DNA from: Crotophaga sulcirostris
Lineage: Eukaryota > Chordata > Aves > Cuculiformes > Crotophagidae
Assembly (NCBI GenBank): GCA_013397455.1
Contig: VYZB01000211.1
Location: 191,968 to 255,967 of the forward strand
Direction: 5' to 3'
DNA length: 64,000 nt
Below, piece after piece: positions 36,994-49,387 of the stretch; positions within the stretch are counted from its first letter, which is position 1, and each line of letters starts with the position of its first letter. The notes below the pieces were generated by a model, which was not told the DNA's origin, ran no database searches, and saw only the letters and a program-made list of their open reading frames with translations. The position numbers and the translations under genes were made by a program.

Positions 36994-39239
36994 CTTATCT
37001 GATTTTAAATATTTTGGCATATTATCATTTAAGTCCCTTGAATCCACCCACTAACAAACTGTGCATACTATAGACAGTGAAAGTATTTGTTTAAAGATTC
37101 ACCTTTATGCTGCCCTACGAATAGCAGGTTTTGAGCAGGTTACTGCTCTCCTCCTATATTTAAACAAACTGGCAAGAAATTAGAGAAACATAGTTCAATA
37201 TAGACAGTAAACTATACGTAAAGAGATAAATCTACAAGGTACATGTAAATAAGATACTATTTCTTGCAGACACAGTATCTCTGTCCTTACTTCTAGACTA
37301 AAAGGAAGAGAGTATGATCTGACAGACATAGTATCTTCCTTCTATTGACTACAATTCCTGCACCAGTAGAACCAGACATAGGGTTGCATCATGAGTAAAA
37401 CAGTTTCATTGGACTGGATGACTAGAGATATGGATTTCAAAAAAAATAAGAAAAAAACGGATGGCAACTTTAAATTGTAATCCATATTTTCAAAGTAATT
37501 ACTCTAAAATTGATACATTGTTGCAGTGTATATAACTCAATCCAAAGCTTTGCAGTAATTCTGAAGTAATTTAGGAACCCTCGGTGTTTTATTTATACAG
37601 CAAAGACAGAAGCAATTTGTAACATATTTATGAAAGTTTTATTGCACTTACAAGTTGATTTAAGAAGTGAAACAATATTCCCCAGTAGTAGAAATTTTAC
37701 AAACAACTTTTACTTATTTGAAACTCAGAACATTATGAAATGTAAAAATTATAATATATTGGTTTTATTCATAGGATTTATAGCACTTTCATCTGCTTTC
37801 CTCTTGCCCCAGTTCATGTAAATAACCCCTACATTGTCACATGAATATTCAAATATTTCAAAGAACTATCAGTGCTGAAAATAAATAACATAAAGAATTC
37901 AGAACAAGTATACATGTACATGCTCTCATAGTTTATTTTTGCATATAGCACTTATGTTTGTTCTGCAAACAAAAAAATATAAAAGAGTTTTCCACAAGGA
38001 AAACATCTCCTTAGTTCAAAGCAGTCAAATAACAATACGCATTCTAAGAAATCATGAGCATTATATTAAAGATTTAAAAAGGCTAACTGCTACGCTCATG
38101 CCTCTTTCTCCTTTCTTCCTGCTTTTGATCATAGCCAAATAGAGTTAAAACAGTTGGGGGGAAAAGGCTTTACTAATTTTAGGGGTTAAGAAACATGACC
38201 CTAAACTCTTTGCCTCTAACCTTCATTGTAGGAAAGACATAGTTTGTCTTTAGTATTCACTTATCCCCTTCGTTTCAGTTCTTTTTTGATACATTCTCTA
38301 TATATTGCCTTTTACATGTTTTGCTTCTGTTTCCAATTTACAACATATAGGTACAAATTTTTAATTCTGAATTTGGAAGGGCTCGTGCAAATGCCTAATC
38401 GTTCTTAAAAATAAAGAGCTCATTTTGTGATTGGTGTGGTTTATGGCATGCCTAAAAGACATGAAGGGTAGAATCCCTCTGCCTAGGTTACCCTGCTACG
38501 GAAGTGGTACTCTCTAAATAAGGGCCTAAATTCTCCATACAACAATGAGAAGGTAGATGTCTAGCAGATGCAGCTGACAGTGTTTAAACTTTAACAGCCT
38601 GATTCTCCCTCTTGAGGCTTTCACATGCACTTCCCTCGTTTCACGAATCATGCAAAGAACTAAGAGGACTATTTGAGTAGCCTGTGTTTCAACAGCACAG
38701 ATCCCACTATATAATTTGGAACAAAATAAAAAGACAGATACGTAGATAGATCAATTAATGGATCAAATACTTATCTGTTTAATACAAGTTAGTCCATGAT
38801 TTTAAACACATTCTTATAAAAGCATAAACTATAATTTTATACTTTGTACTTTCTCACTGAGTCAGCAGGTTTCTCTTTTGGGAGAACACATTAAATTAAT
38901 TTAGCATCTCAATTAAATTCTTTATACATACATATATATGAAGAAAAGATATGAACCTGACTTCATAAATATAATTTCGTGGGATTTTGTTAAAGTTTAG
39001 ACATATAGATTTGTATTTGAAATCTTCTGAAGGTTATGGGGTGAAACCTTCCAACAATATCTCCAAGTCTTCAGGGACCAAATCCCATTATGTGGAGTTC
39101 AGTGAAGAGGGTAAACACTACCATAAAGAAATACAAATTGCACATATTTCCCATTTAGCCAGTGTCACAAAAGTTCACCATTTAGAATTCTAACCAGTTA
39201 GGACTTATTCTTGGAGGTCAAGTACCTTGTGAACCTTGT

Positions 39240-39440
39240 CATCTCACTGATGACATCATATCCCATCCATCAATTCTTTCAGGAGCACACTTGCCATCTG
39301 CTCAGCGCGCTATAATAACTTATTAGACATATTCACAGGGTAACAATCTGTACAATGACACTGTTATCTTAATGCTGGCACATAGAGAGATAGCAGCTAT
39401 CGTTTCCCTGTCACAGCACAATTATTCTACCTTCTAACTT
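39240..39440. promoter_or_regulatory. Candidate conserved non-coding element
   Basis: 'catctgctcagcgcgctata' contains a CpG-dense AGCGCGCT palindrome and an E-box. It is followed by 'ataacttattagacat', 'gttatcttaatg' and 'agctatcgtttccctgtcac', which read as homeobox and GATA cores. No repeat match. Confidence 0.3.
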
Positions 39441-40540
39441 TAAAAGAGAAGTTACTTGGGTATTTTAACCCATGGAAACAACGAATTCTCATCAGAAATA
39501 CATTTTTGGCTTCGTGATGTTTTTTTGACTACGAACTGATAAATTAAGGTTGCAGCACAAAGTGATAAATTCTGTTTGATACAACTATTTTGCACCTTGA
39601 AAGTTTTTGCAGTCATGCCCATTTTTATAGTGCAAAATAAATAAAAACCATACCATACAATAAATCACTTACATACAAATAGCACTTAAATCCAACTTAT
39701 TCTTTGTAAGCATATTAACTTTCTAGAACTAATACTTTTTATTATTTCTCCACCTGTCTTAAAAGTCTATTCTTTCTAACACCAGTTACTAAGTAGAAGT
39801 AAAATATGCAGTCGAAGTGCTCACGTTAAGCCCTAAGACTTTTTGGAATCTAAAAGGAATGTGACTTTTCATAGTTGCCTATATATTTTTGCAGCTTTTG
39901 TAAAGTACGTTAATATTTAGTGTAGCTAGCACAGCTGCTGTCATAGCACTTATAACTTAATGAAAGTCCGCTATAACTCTCCCTTGACTTCAAAAAATAT
40001 TTTCAGAAAAAGGGCAATATTTATTTTGCATTACACAGAATTCATCCTCTGTTCCTTCCTTTGGCTCGTCATTTATTCCAGCTTACACTGTGATCAACAT
40101 TGTACTAAAATAAAGTCAAGTACAACAGCCGCTCTCTGCCCATCAAAACTCACAGACGTCTGCCAAGCACTTGTAACAGCTGGTGTTACATTAATTAGTT
40201 TAAACTATTTATTTCATCCATCTCCAGAGCAGATTGAGCAAAAACATTAGAGATTATTCTAGCATCTGTAAGTGCCCTGCAAACATTAACCAACCAAAGT
40301 TAGAATATTAGTCATTAACTTACAGTATATGGGATTTAAGATTCTACACACTTATTGTAAATAAAAAAGAAAAATTCTGCAGTTTAGCATAGCTCTAGTA
40401 AGTTTACTTTGATTGCCTTTTAAAAAATCTAAGTTTCAAACTTATATAAGACTTTGCGCCCATAAAGTTTCTTTAAAAAAAATTATTACTAGAAAGCTGT
40501 TATAATTCCTGGCAGCATGGACCATTAAGCAATATATGAC

Positions 40541-40608
40541 AGGGACTGGGTGACTCAGTGGATTAGTCAGAGGTTTTATGTCCACTGTTGGAATCCAGCC
40601 CTAAATAC
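40541..40608 (+). repeat. Possible tRNA-derived SINE head
   Basis: 'gggtgactcagtggattagt' resembles a tRNA A box (TGRYNNAGTGG). 'tgttggaatccagccc', about 30 bp later, resembles a B box followed by a SINE-like 'cagccc'. It could be a decayed tRNA-derived SINE head related to the MIR relic 440 bp downstream. It is not a functional tRNA: no cloverleaf closes around it. Confidence 0.35.
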
Positions 40609-41039
40609 TGTGATCAAAACAGTGTTATCAAACGGCTGTAAAAATCTCAATTAAAATCACTCCTATAGCCTCTACTAAGTTTTTAGTGGACAACATAATA
40701 GATCTTTCACTATTGACAGAATTCTCACAACTATCTTTTTTCTTTTAATAGGCTGAGAATGGATACTGGCAAAAGAATGCTTATTATAAGAGGTCCTAAT
40801 ACCACATTACTTACTAAAATGGCTCAGAAACAGAAGACAATGCAAGGATGGCAGGAGTAGGCTCACAGCTACTGTCCACGGGTTCGCCTGCATCAAAAAT
40901 AAAAAGCTTCCGACGCTGCCCAATGAAGTACTCAACACAAAAATACTTACTTTTAGTGCCTAGTACTCAAAATCGAAATCAAAGTCCTGTGCAAATACTT
41001 AAGGGTAAATCCTTCCGCAAAGAACTCAGCTGTAAATAA

Positions 41040-41145
41040 GCATTGAGGGAAACAGAGGCACAAAGAGGTGAAGTGCTTTGCCCAAAGTCACACATCGGGT
41101 CATTGGCAAAGCCTGAAACCTGATCAAAGTCTTCTGATTCTCACC
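41040..41145 (+). repeat. Ancient amniote MIR-like SINE relic
   Basis: 'gggaaacagaggcacaaaga' then 'ggtgaagtgctttgcccaaa' then 'gtcacacatcgggtcattgg' then 'caaagcctgaaacctg' follows the order of the MIR core and tail ('gaaactgaggcacagagagg', 'taagtgacttgcccaaggtc', 'acacagc..gtcagtggcaga', 'gcctgggattcgaaccc'). Such elements are shared across amniotes and are rare and old in birds. The match is long enough to be convincing by eye. Confidence 0.8.
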
Positions 41146-41716
41146 TAGTTCAGAAATGTTTCTCCATGAGGATTCCCAAAAGAACTTAAAAACAGACTTA
41201 AGCAAGTTCATCAATATATGAAGTTTAGTAGAATCAGACTTTTATAGAATAATGTCTTCAAAGCTTAGCAAATTATTTTTTTCAGTATCTTACCATGTAA
41301 ATGTAAATGAAAATGTAAATAATATTAACAATAAACACTGTTACTGAAATGAGCATCAGATATAATTAAATGCAGCTAAAAATAATAATCTAATTTATCA
41401 GTTTAGAAAGCTAGACCTACCCTCAAAATATTTGTATTTAGAGACAAAACTGATTCACAGATTCAGTTTCACTATTCAAACCATAAAGCGAGAAAAGCAA
41501 CCTGACATTTACATTTAACTAAAATACAGATCCTGATCCTGAGCTATTCCAGTCCTTTAAAGCTCTGACTGACTTGTTATGGCTTGCAATGGCCATGTAG
41601 AAATGAGTGTAAGTGATGGAAAGTGAAGAAAAAACTATCAGTTATTTTCACTTTTCTACCCTGTCGCAACTCCAGTAAACAAAATGTATTCTCTTTGCTT
41701 TATTCGTTTTACATCT

Positions 41717-41784
41717 CTTTTTCTCTCTCTGTCTATATATACGTGAATACATATGTATGTGTATGTATGCATGTATGTATATAT
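41717..41784 (+). repeat. Simple repeats: (CT)n then (GTAT)n
   Basis: 'ttctctctctgtctatatat' is followed by an interrupted run of GTAT/ATGT tetranucleotides ('atatgtatgtgtatgtatgc', 'atgtatgtatatatg'). Confidence 0.9.
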
Positions 41785-42414
41785 GCAAGATACTTACTGT
41801 ATTTTTTCCTGCCCACTGCACAGTGGTTCCTCTTACACCACCAGCCAAAAAGGCAGGTGCACAGTTAATGCCAAACTTGCTCCACACCATGCAAGAGAAA
41901 GTGCCAAAGCATATATAAGAATGGCCTCCTCAAACAATACTAATAGCTCTTTTTCATGCTCACTCTTTATTAGCCTCGACAGACTGCAAGAGCCAGACAC
42001 TCTTTTCTATTCTTAGGTTCCCAGAATTTATAACATGCTACATCTGCCACATATCTGTTAGGTTACATGGGTACTGCTATTCAATTATCCATTTTTATTT
42101 TTAGTACAAGGACCGTTATTGAAATAAACTTTTCTTAAAAGACAAAAAACACGACAATCACAAAACTTTTAATCAGATGAGACAGTGTTCTGACTTAAAC
42201 CCTCTCTCTGAGAAAATTATATACCCCCAGCTCATTCTACTTCTAAAAAAAATAATTTTTAAAAAGTATACTGCAGCTCACCACAGAATAAGAAACATTT
42301 GATTGTTTAACTTATGCCTTATAAATGATTAATTTAAAAAGCCTGTTTTAACCAAGGTTCTTAACTAATACTGACCACCAGTTTCTGTTACATTTACACC
42401 ACAATTGGTGCGTG

Positions 42415-42470
42415 AACAAAGGCAGAAGGGGCCCTCGAAGAGATCTTCTGCTCAACTCCCCCTTCAAATT
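42415..42470 (-). mobile_element. Possible CR1 3'-end fragment
   Basis: The reverse complement reads GAAGATCTCTTCGAGGGCCC followed by CTTCTGCC. This resembles the CR1 'gatgatctcttgaggtccct tccaacc' tail. The match is short and diverged, so confidence is modest. Confidence 0.45.
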
Positions 42471-43079
42471 CAAGTAGTACATTGCATTAGAAACTGTTTC
42501 TGTATAATAAAGTTCTTGCATGCTCATTTTTTTTTAGTTAGCATTGCATGCTCAATTTTTAGGTTCTAAATACAATCCCAAGGGAGTCATGTACATTCAG
42601 CAGAAAAGTGTTAACATGTTCCCAATTCAATATTCTGCTTTACCTCATGCAGTGATCAGTTTAAATGCACAAAAGCTACCAGCCAATTTAGATCTTTTTT
42701 CCTCCCTCTATTTCTTTTTTCCTTGCAAAATTCCTCTTTATGAAATAGGAAAGTTAATTGTTAAACTTTGTTAAGAGAACCCTTTGTTCTTGCTGAAGTC
42801 ACTTTGCTTGTCTCTCCTACTGTAAGGACACCAAATCCTAAAAGCTGGCAAGAATGCATATGTTTATTTCACCATTGCTCTGCAATTACTGAATGCCACT
42901 TAATTATAGCAACAGATGCTCGAGTGTAGGAACCAGAAAAATCAAACGCCTCATTTCCAGGTTATTTTTTTCCATTGCTTCTGCCAACAGCAGATGTGTG
43001 AGCCCCTTGTGCTCTGGCGTAAATACTTATCAAATCCTAACAGGTCACCTATGTCACAAACAACATTTCAGATGCAACT

Positions 43080-43420
43080 GTTTCACCTGATAATAGGCTC
43101 TGAAAATAAAACTGTGAGCTGTAAATACAATGTATTCGGAATGAAATGCCATAATGTGAAATTGCTTTTTCTCCAGCTACAACAGAAGTCCTTGACAGTT
43201 TTTGGCAGTGATAAATCACCCTCCCATTAATTGTCTCCTCTCTCATTGTGAGGTGAGCTGCTAAAAGGGGCAGTCAACAAAAATGACTTAAAGGACAAAT
43301 TTTGGCAAAAAGACAATGAAGAAATCTGTCATTGCTAAGCCTCCAGTGAACTGTCATGAAACAATCAAAATGTATGTAGCTGAAGTGTTTATGTCTTTGT
43401 TAGAAAGGTTATAGGATGAT
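43080..43420. promoter_or_regulatory. Candidate conserved non-coding element
   Basis: 'agctgtaaatacaatgtatt', 'cagtgataaatcaccctccc' and 'attaattgtctcctctctca' are mixed-composition blocks rich in TAAT/ATTA cores. They read like an ancient enhancer and are not like any repeat in the window. Open frames here (42916-43230 plus) have no family match. Confidence 0.35.
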
Positions 43421-43559
43421 AAGTTTATGGTTAATACAGGAAGCTCAGGGGAACTGAAGTTGCAGGCCCCTGAGGCACCATTTCTCCCTGTGTTCTTTAA
43501 AATTGCATGCAAATCCTATTAAGGCTTCAGTTTACACAGGGTTTGCTGGTCTTACCAAC

Positions 43560-43990
43560 ATTATTTTCTGACTCTTCTGCACCCTCACCCCAGATTACCA
43601 GAAGTCCCTGTTTAAGGTATGGTGCTGGCTACAATAATTCTTGCACCCAGTTTCAAGATCCTTCCTTTTGAGTGATTTAAGCCAGAGAAGAAGACAGCAC
43701 CTGACAGAAACTCCTGGTGTTAATCAGAGAGCAAGGCCCTCTCACCAAGTGGTTTCCATATAATGAGAAGCAGCATTTGCTTCCCGTTGAACAGGTGACG
43801 TTATGAGTGCCCACTGAAGACTGAGGTACGTTAAATGACGCCTGCTACCCCCTCCTCAGAACTGGGACACTCACCACCACTCGCTTCACCTACTGGTGGT
43901 TCCATTCTGCCAAATGGTTCTTCCCTACTGTAATTTTTCTGTAGATTGAACAAAACTGAACCACTCACCTCAATATTTTGCTCTATAGGA
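43560..43990. promoter_or_regulatory. Candidate conserved non-coding element
   Basis: A GC-richer block within AT-rich intron ('aacaggtgacgttatgagtg' with E-box CAGGTG and a CRE-like TGACGTTA; 'gtacgttaaatgacgcctgc'). It is followed by 'ggagcaattatttggcaata' with homeobox cores. Confidence 0.3.
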
Positions 43991-44261
43991 GCAATTATTT
44001 GGCAATAATTTAATTTTGGGGGGATGTTAATATGTAAGAACTAGGGAGACAGTTACCAGTCTTTATTACCATCAGGGTGCCTCCAACTCTATGGCATGCA
44101 GATGGCAGATGGCATGTTTAAGACCACAGGTTATCATATGTGAACGAGGGGCAGGACCATGTGGCAGGAGATGCATTGTCAGATGCACACCTCCAGAAAT
44201 GGTAACATTTGTCCCTGTAGAAACAACATGGAGCTGCCATTTTACAATTAGGTTTGAGGTC

Positions 44262-44350
44262 TTTTGTTTGTTTGTTTGTTTTGTTGCGCTTTTTTTTTTG
44301 TTTGGTTGGGTTTTGTTTGTTTTCGTTTTTTTTGTTGTTTTTTTTTTTAA
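44262..44350 (+). repeat. (TTTG)n and T-rich low complexity
   Basis: Four or more TTTG units are followed by a T/G-only stretch to about 44350. The minus-strand Lys/Asn/Thr-rich frame at 44072-44407 is caused by it. Confidence 0.92.
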
Positions 44351-44579
44351 TTTCTTGAGGCTGTGAACTGAAAGTATTCTGGAAGTTAAAGAAAAAAAAA
44401 AAAGCAAGAAATTTCTGTTTACCTGTCAGCAGATGGTTGGAAATTTACCATAAGCAAGGTTAGAAAAATGATTTGCTACTAATGTGCCTGTCAAGGGCAA
44501 TGTCTGGAGTTTGGTTTTATATTTATGTTTGTAAGAAAATTACAATATAAATATAAATGAGTTGCATCAGGTATTTAAA

Positions 44580-44695
44580 CTAGACTGGACAGGGCACTAG
44601 AAAATCTATGTCAGGAACATTTCTCGCACCAGCAGGGAGATGAACTAGGTGACCTAGCATGTCTTTTCCACCACTGACTTCCACCATTTCTGTAT
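44580..44695 (+). mobile_element. Possible CR1 3'-end fragment
   Basis: 'tggacagggcactagaaaat' and, further on, 'gggagatgaactaggtgacc' and 'tagcatgtcttttccaccac' follow the order of a CR1 tail ('...ggactagatgaccttcagagg tcccttccaacc'). It is diverged, and the terminal repeats are lost. Confidence 0.5.
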
Positions 44696-45353
44696 TAAAC
44701 AAGGATGATTGATACCAAATATTCCTTTATGTTACTAACTCTTTTCACTTTGCTGGGTATTTGTATGCTTTCTGGGGGAGCTGATATTTTTGGAAAATGG
44801 CTATGGGGAAGTACTAAAGGGGATTCTTCATCCTGATGGCTGAGAACTGAGGAAGGTCACACAATAGCTTATGTAGCCATAGCAGCTTTGTTGTCATGGC
44901 ATGAGAATCCTTCATCAGTTCTTCTGCTTTTACAAAGGAGCAGTCATCTAACATTGTTAGGGGTCTAATGTAAAGCCTGCTTTTTTGACATGGTTATCAC
45001 AAGCTATTTTCTGTCCAGACATTTACACAGACCTTGTGCTATCCATGATTTATCTACAATCCATGTTCCTCAATTGTGCTTAAACATGGTTATAGTTGTA
45101 GTAAATCATGTGTTGAAACATGTATCTAGAAGCAACCATATAGTTATCACTTGTACTGGAACATTAAACAATACTCCATTGAGCACCAGCTTCATCAACA
45201 AGTTTCTATCAATCAGCCTGATCATGCAGTTCTAATACAGGTATTTCCGCCTCTTCCCTCATCTCCCTCTTCCATATGGAACTCTTTCAATAGTCACTTA
45301 AGGACCATATTGTTGGGTCTCTGTGGTCTAGGAATTATACCCATCTCAAATTA

Positions 45354-45422
45354 ATAAAAAGAAAAAAACAACCAAAACCAAACAAACAAAACAAAACCAA
45401 ACAAACCCTCAAACAAACCAAG
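45354..45422 (+). repeat. (CAAA)n / A-C-rich low complexity
   Basis: A run of AAAC, AACC and CAAA units, the strand complement of the composition at 44262-44350. Confidence 0.9.
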
Positions 45423-45889
45423 CCTTAACATTCCTTGGGAATAATACACTGAATTTGGCCAGGATATTGCACGCCTTGCCCTTCGAACTGTGAAAAAAGT
45501 GACAAAGTCTACATGAATATATTATAAACTAAAGACAATACAGAAACAGGTGGAAGGCTTTTAGGAAACAAGGACTGTCTTCTGAAAGAAAACATAGTCC
45601 AACTGGGAGAAAATGGAGACATTTCCAAATTTCCTAGGTATGCTCTAATCACGTGTGACTTAAATTTTGATAAATGTACTCTATGCACATAAAACATCTC
45701 TGGAATGACAGAAAAGCAGAAGAAATAAAGTGATTGAAGTTTTTTGTTTTCTTTTTTTTTGGTGATGAGCCAGTTTGAGAGCTTACTGTGAGCATATGGA
45801 GATAGCATATTTGCAAGTCCATCTCTGGAGGATTGCAAAAGGCCCTTAGCTTGTGAAAAACAGCAATGTTATTTTTTTTAACGTTCCCT

Positions 45890-46330
45890 ATATTTAGAGA
45901 TTAAATCGCTCACTGCACAAACCCATTTGGAACAGGCGAGAAGGTGAAAAGGATAATCAGTACAGTCACTGGTCCGTGTTTCCTAAACGCTTTTGAAAAC
46001 ATTACTGTGCGCAGGCATAAAATTAGCGGCAGGACCTTAAAAAGGCTGGCATTTAGCATGACTTTTTGGAAAGTGACACCCTCATTTTTTTCTTGTAGGA
46101 TATCATTAAATTTCAATCGCCCTATGGCAGTGCCTTTCCATTAATAACCAATTCACTGTGTCACTTTGGCTCTCCTTTGAAATAATGAGCCTTTGCTTCG
46201 CTTTAATAAATTTAAACATATTCTCAAGGCCAGGGAAGATAGGAAACCGCAGATGGGCTGAGAAAAACACGATTCATAAATCCTTAACTGCCTGAGATCG
46301 TTGAGAGCAAAACAAAGTAACACTCGTAAA
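45890..46330. promoter_or_regulatory. Strong candidate conserved non-coding element
   Basis: About 430 bp with 12 CpGs counted between 45901 and 46330, well above the surrounding AT-rich intron, and no repeat or coding signature. Blocks such as 'cataaaattagcggcaggac', 'atcattaaatttcaatcgcc' and 'ctttaataaatttaaacata' hold homeobox cores. Small frames on both strands (45944-46144 plus, 45910-46116 minus) have no family match. Retained CpGs suggest selection or unmethylated state in germline. Confidence 0.45.
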
Positions 46331-48059
46331 ATATTAAACAATCCCAGCTGTATGAGTGAAGCTTCATTAACAAAAATGGACTATTTACTGCCTTCAACAG
46401 AGCCTGTGGGTGGAAAGATTCAGAGAAATCTTCTGTAGAAAAACACTGTCATCCTCATTTTGATTCTTTAACCAACTGATGGCACGGTAGATACTTATTT
46501 TGCATGTCCATATGCAAAAACATTTTAGCAGAAAATTAATGATACTCTGATTATGTTAAATACCACAAATCATGCTTCATCATTTAAACAGGAGTGAAAG
46601 AAAACAGACAAATTTAGCAGATATTTTATCCTTGAAGAATCTACATGCCAATAGAAGTAAAACATGACAAACTTTATTTAAATCGTAAGGGACTTCTCTA
46701 GTACTCTAAAGTAAACAGCAGTATGAATAATGGCAGAGAAATCAAGCGATGCCATTGCTTCTGCTAGAAAGACTTGGCACTTTATTCTACAATGCTATAC
46801 TTTTTTCTTGCTTTAACCTTTATTAACATGCAGCTAATTTTGTTTATATACCTATTTGGTACACAAAGGAGCAAATCCATTTTTTAAGCCTTTCATGTTT
46901 ACTATTTATTTAAATTCCATTGGAGTTTTGCTTCAGTATGGAAGGCAGGATCTGACATGGACTTTGGTTTCAAGCACACAAAGCTAGACACTCAGACTCA
47001 TGAAGCTGCCCAATTAACATACATAAATACCCACTAAATTAACTGAAGAACTTGCCTTCCAGGTCTGCCTCTAACTCTACCAGCTCTTTGCTCTACCTCC
47101 GTTTACGTCCTGCTGCTTCTCCTTCATCATCAGCTCTGAGGTACTGAGGAGCTTCCTTCCAGCAGCACGAAGTAAAACTTCTGAATGTCCCCCTGGGAAC
47201 AGTAGCCCACAGTATTCCCAAGTCCCTTTTAAAGCTCCATTGAGTCTTAAAGTAAAACTAATAAGGCTTATTTAATAATATAAATTTAGAAGATCAGGAA
47301 AACAGTCATAAGGATAGCAAAAAAAATTTTAAGTGTTCACAGCAAGAATAACCTTTTGTGGTATCATAGAGGGTTTTTAAAGCCAAGAATTTCATACAAG
47401 TTCAAAGAAGAATAGAGATCAGTGTCAGTTTACTAAATGCTAAGATCCTGGAATCTCTATCTCTAAAGACAAGCTAACAATCGAGTGGACAGAATGTCAA
47501 TACTTCTAAACATTTCAAGGGTAAAAATATTGCTTTTTACAATCTGTGTCATATTTAATGCAAGAAAAGAATTTGGATTTTTTTTTGTTGGCTGTCAGCT
47601 TTTTCTCCTTTTATCCTAGTGAAGGATAATAATTAACGTATTTAGCACAAATACAAGGTGTATTTTTTCCCTAAGGAACAACAGTTTCAGCGTAAATGTG
47701 AATATTAACATCATGATTTTCCATATTTTAGTTAATAAATATTAAAACCCCCAACATTTGGTTTATTTATTTTAAGATAGCTCTCTTGTCTGCGAGAACC
47801 ATTATATAAGTTTGAAAAAGTGAAAATCCTTTCTTAACACTGCAGTGGGCATTTTGACACCCACAGAAGCATTTCTCTCTCTTGTTTGAAATGCTAGGAA
47901 TGCACTTAGCCCTCACAGCACCTACTAACTTCAGTGAAAGCTCTGAATACCATCCAGGAGTTATCACCTTATAATCATTAGAGCAGTCATTTCTGTGCTT
48001 AGTAGACCTTCACTGTAGCTGATTTGTATAATCAGGGTTAATCTACTCTGATTGCAAAC

Positions 48060-48420
48060 ATCCGTACCGTAAAGTTTGAATGAATTTGCACTGATGCTCA
48101 CTCAGCTCAGGATGTCCCTAAGACTTCCAGGGAGATATGCAGCACGATTTTTATTTGGTTTTGCGGGGGTGATTTGATCCAGGATGAGTAAATCTGCTCT
48201 AACGTTCCTCCCTGTGAATATTTAGAAGAACATACTTGGTCTATCAGGTATGAGAAGAAATGGGGTACAAAAAGCAGTTGGTAAAGCGTTAAAGCACTAA
48301 CAGCAGCTCTAACGTTGAGGTTACTTGTCTGCATGAAAGCAACAATTAGGCTTTCGACAATAACAATCTCAGACAGACTCAGAAAGCAAAACTGTATTTG
48401 CCTCAAAGGTTTTAAGTGTG
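48060..48420. promoter_or_regulatory. Candidate conserved non-coding element with a repeated 11-mer
   Basis: Eight CpGs, repeat-free. An exact 11-mer GCTCTAACGTT occurs twice (48196-48206 and 48306-48316). SOX-type cores are present ('aagcaacaattag', 'cgacaataacaatctc'). Confidence 0.4.
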
Positions 48421-49340
48421 TCTAGGAGGAGGGATAGAGGTTGATGTGTTGTTTAACACAGCAAAGGAGGCATTCATTCTTTTCTCTGCACACCAGGAGA
48501 TGCTAGTATTAGTTTTTGGCTTCTGCTTTCAGAAAGAAAAAAAATTCTAATCGTATTAGAACATTTCGCAATACAGTAAGACCCGCAAATTTCACAGTCA
48601 CTTACAAATTAAAGAGTAAATGTAAGCCAGTCAGGGATTAATTTTTCTTTTATTAATACAAGGGTAAAAGTTTCCCCTCAAGCATATATGAAAAAATGAA
48701 ATCTATGAACATAACTTGTATAAAATGCCCTGTTCCCTCTGTTTTTTTTTTCCTTGCTCTTATTGTTGAATTATAACAGACTGAATGCTTCCCAATGTAT
48801 AGTCTTACAAATATCCTGAATGGCAAAAAAAAAAACCCACAGATTTTTTCCTGTTGAGGTGCAACTCGTGCAGGAGCCTTCTCCCATAGAACAGTTCGCT
48901 CTCTGCCCCATCTCTGCAAGATTCCCCTACCAAGAATATCTCTCAGCATAAGTTAATGCTGTATTTATGATGTAGATACCTGTCTACTCATTACTGAACT
49001 GAGCTCACTAACTTAATTTCTCGAAATAACCAAAGAGCCAAAGGTTAATAACTTTTGGCCACTATCAGTTTGCAGTAGATTTGGACTGGCCACCTAGAAA
49101 TAAAAAACAAAAACAAAATCAAGTCCTCTATGCTCCATTACCAGAGCTTTGAACCATTCAGTCACATGGATTTTGATGTTTTGAGAGGGCGAAAAGAATG
49201 TAGATTGGCATGAGAATACCGCATTAATTCAGCAGTTAAATGGTTCTTTGAGAAGATTCACTGACAGAAAAAAAAAGCATAGCTGTCTTTCTAAGTCCTC
49301 ATCCTCTTTGGGCCTATACACATCTTCTGTGAAAAGTTGA

Positions 49341-49386
49341 TTCTTTTCCTTCCTCCCCCCCACCCCCCTTTTTTTCTTTTTTTTTT
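49341..49386 (+). repeat. Pyrimidine tract, G-rich on the transcribed-sense strand
   Basis: A 46-bp tract of C and T with one A. It includes C7 (49355-49361), A, C6 (49363-49368) and then T runs. The minus strand, which is the DACH1 RNA sense, reads GGGGGGTGGGGGGGAGGAAG. Confidence 0.9.
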
Positions 49387-49387
49387 A

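Noticed and set aside
40541..40608. tRNA gene
   Set aside because: A-box and B-box-like words are present but the flanks do not form an acceptor stem or cloverleaf; kept only as a possible SINE head.
44072..44407. 111-codon minus-strand frame rich in Lys, Asn and Thr
   Set aside because: Produced by the (TTTG)n/T-rich low-complexity tract.
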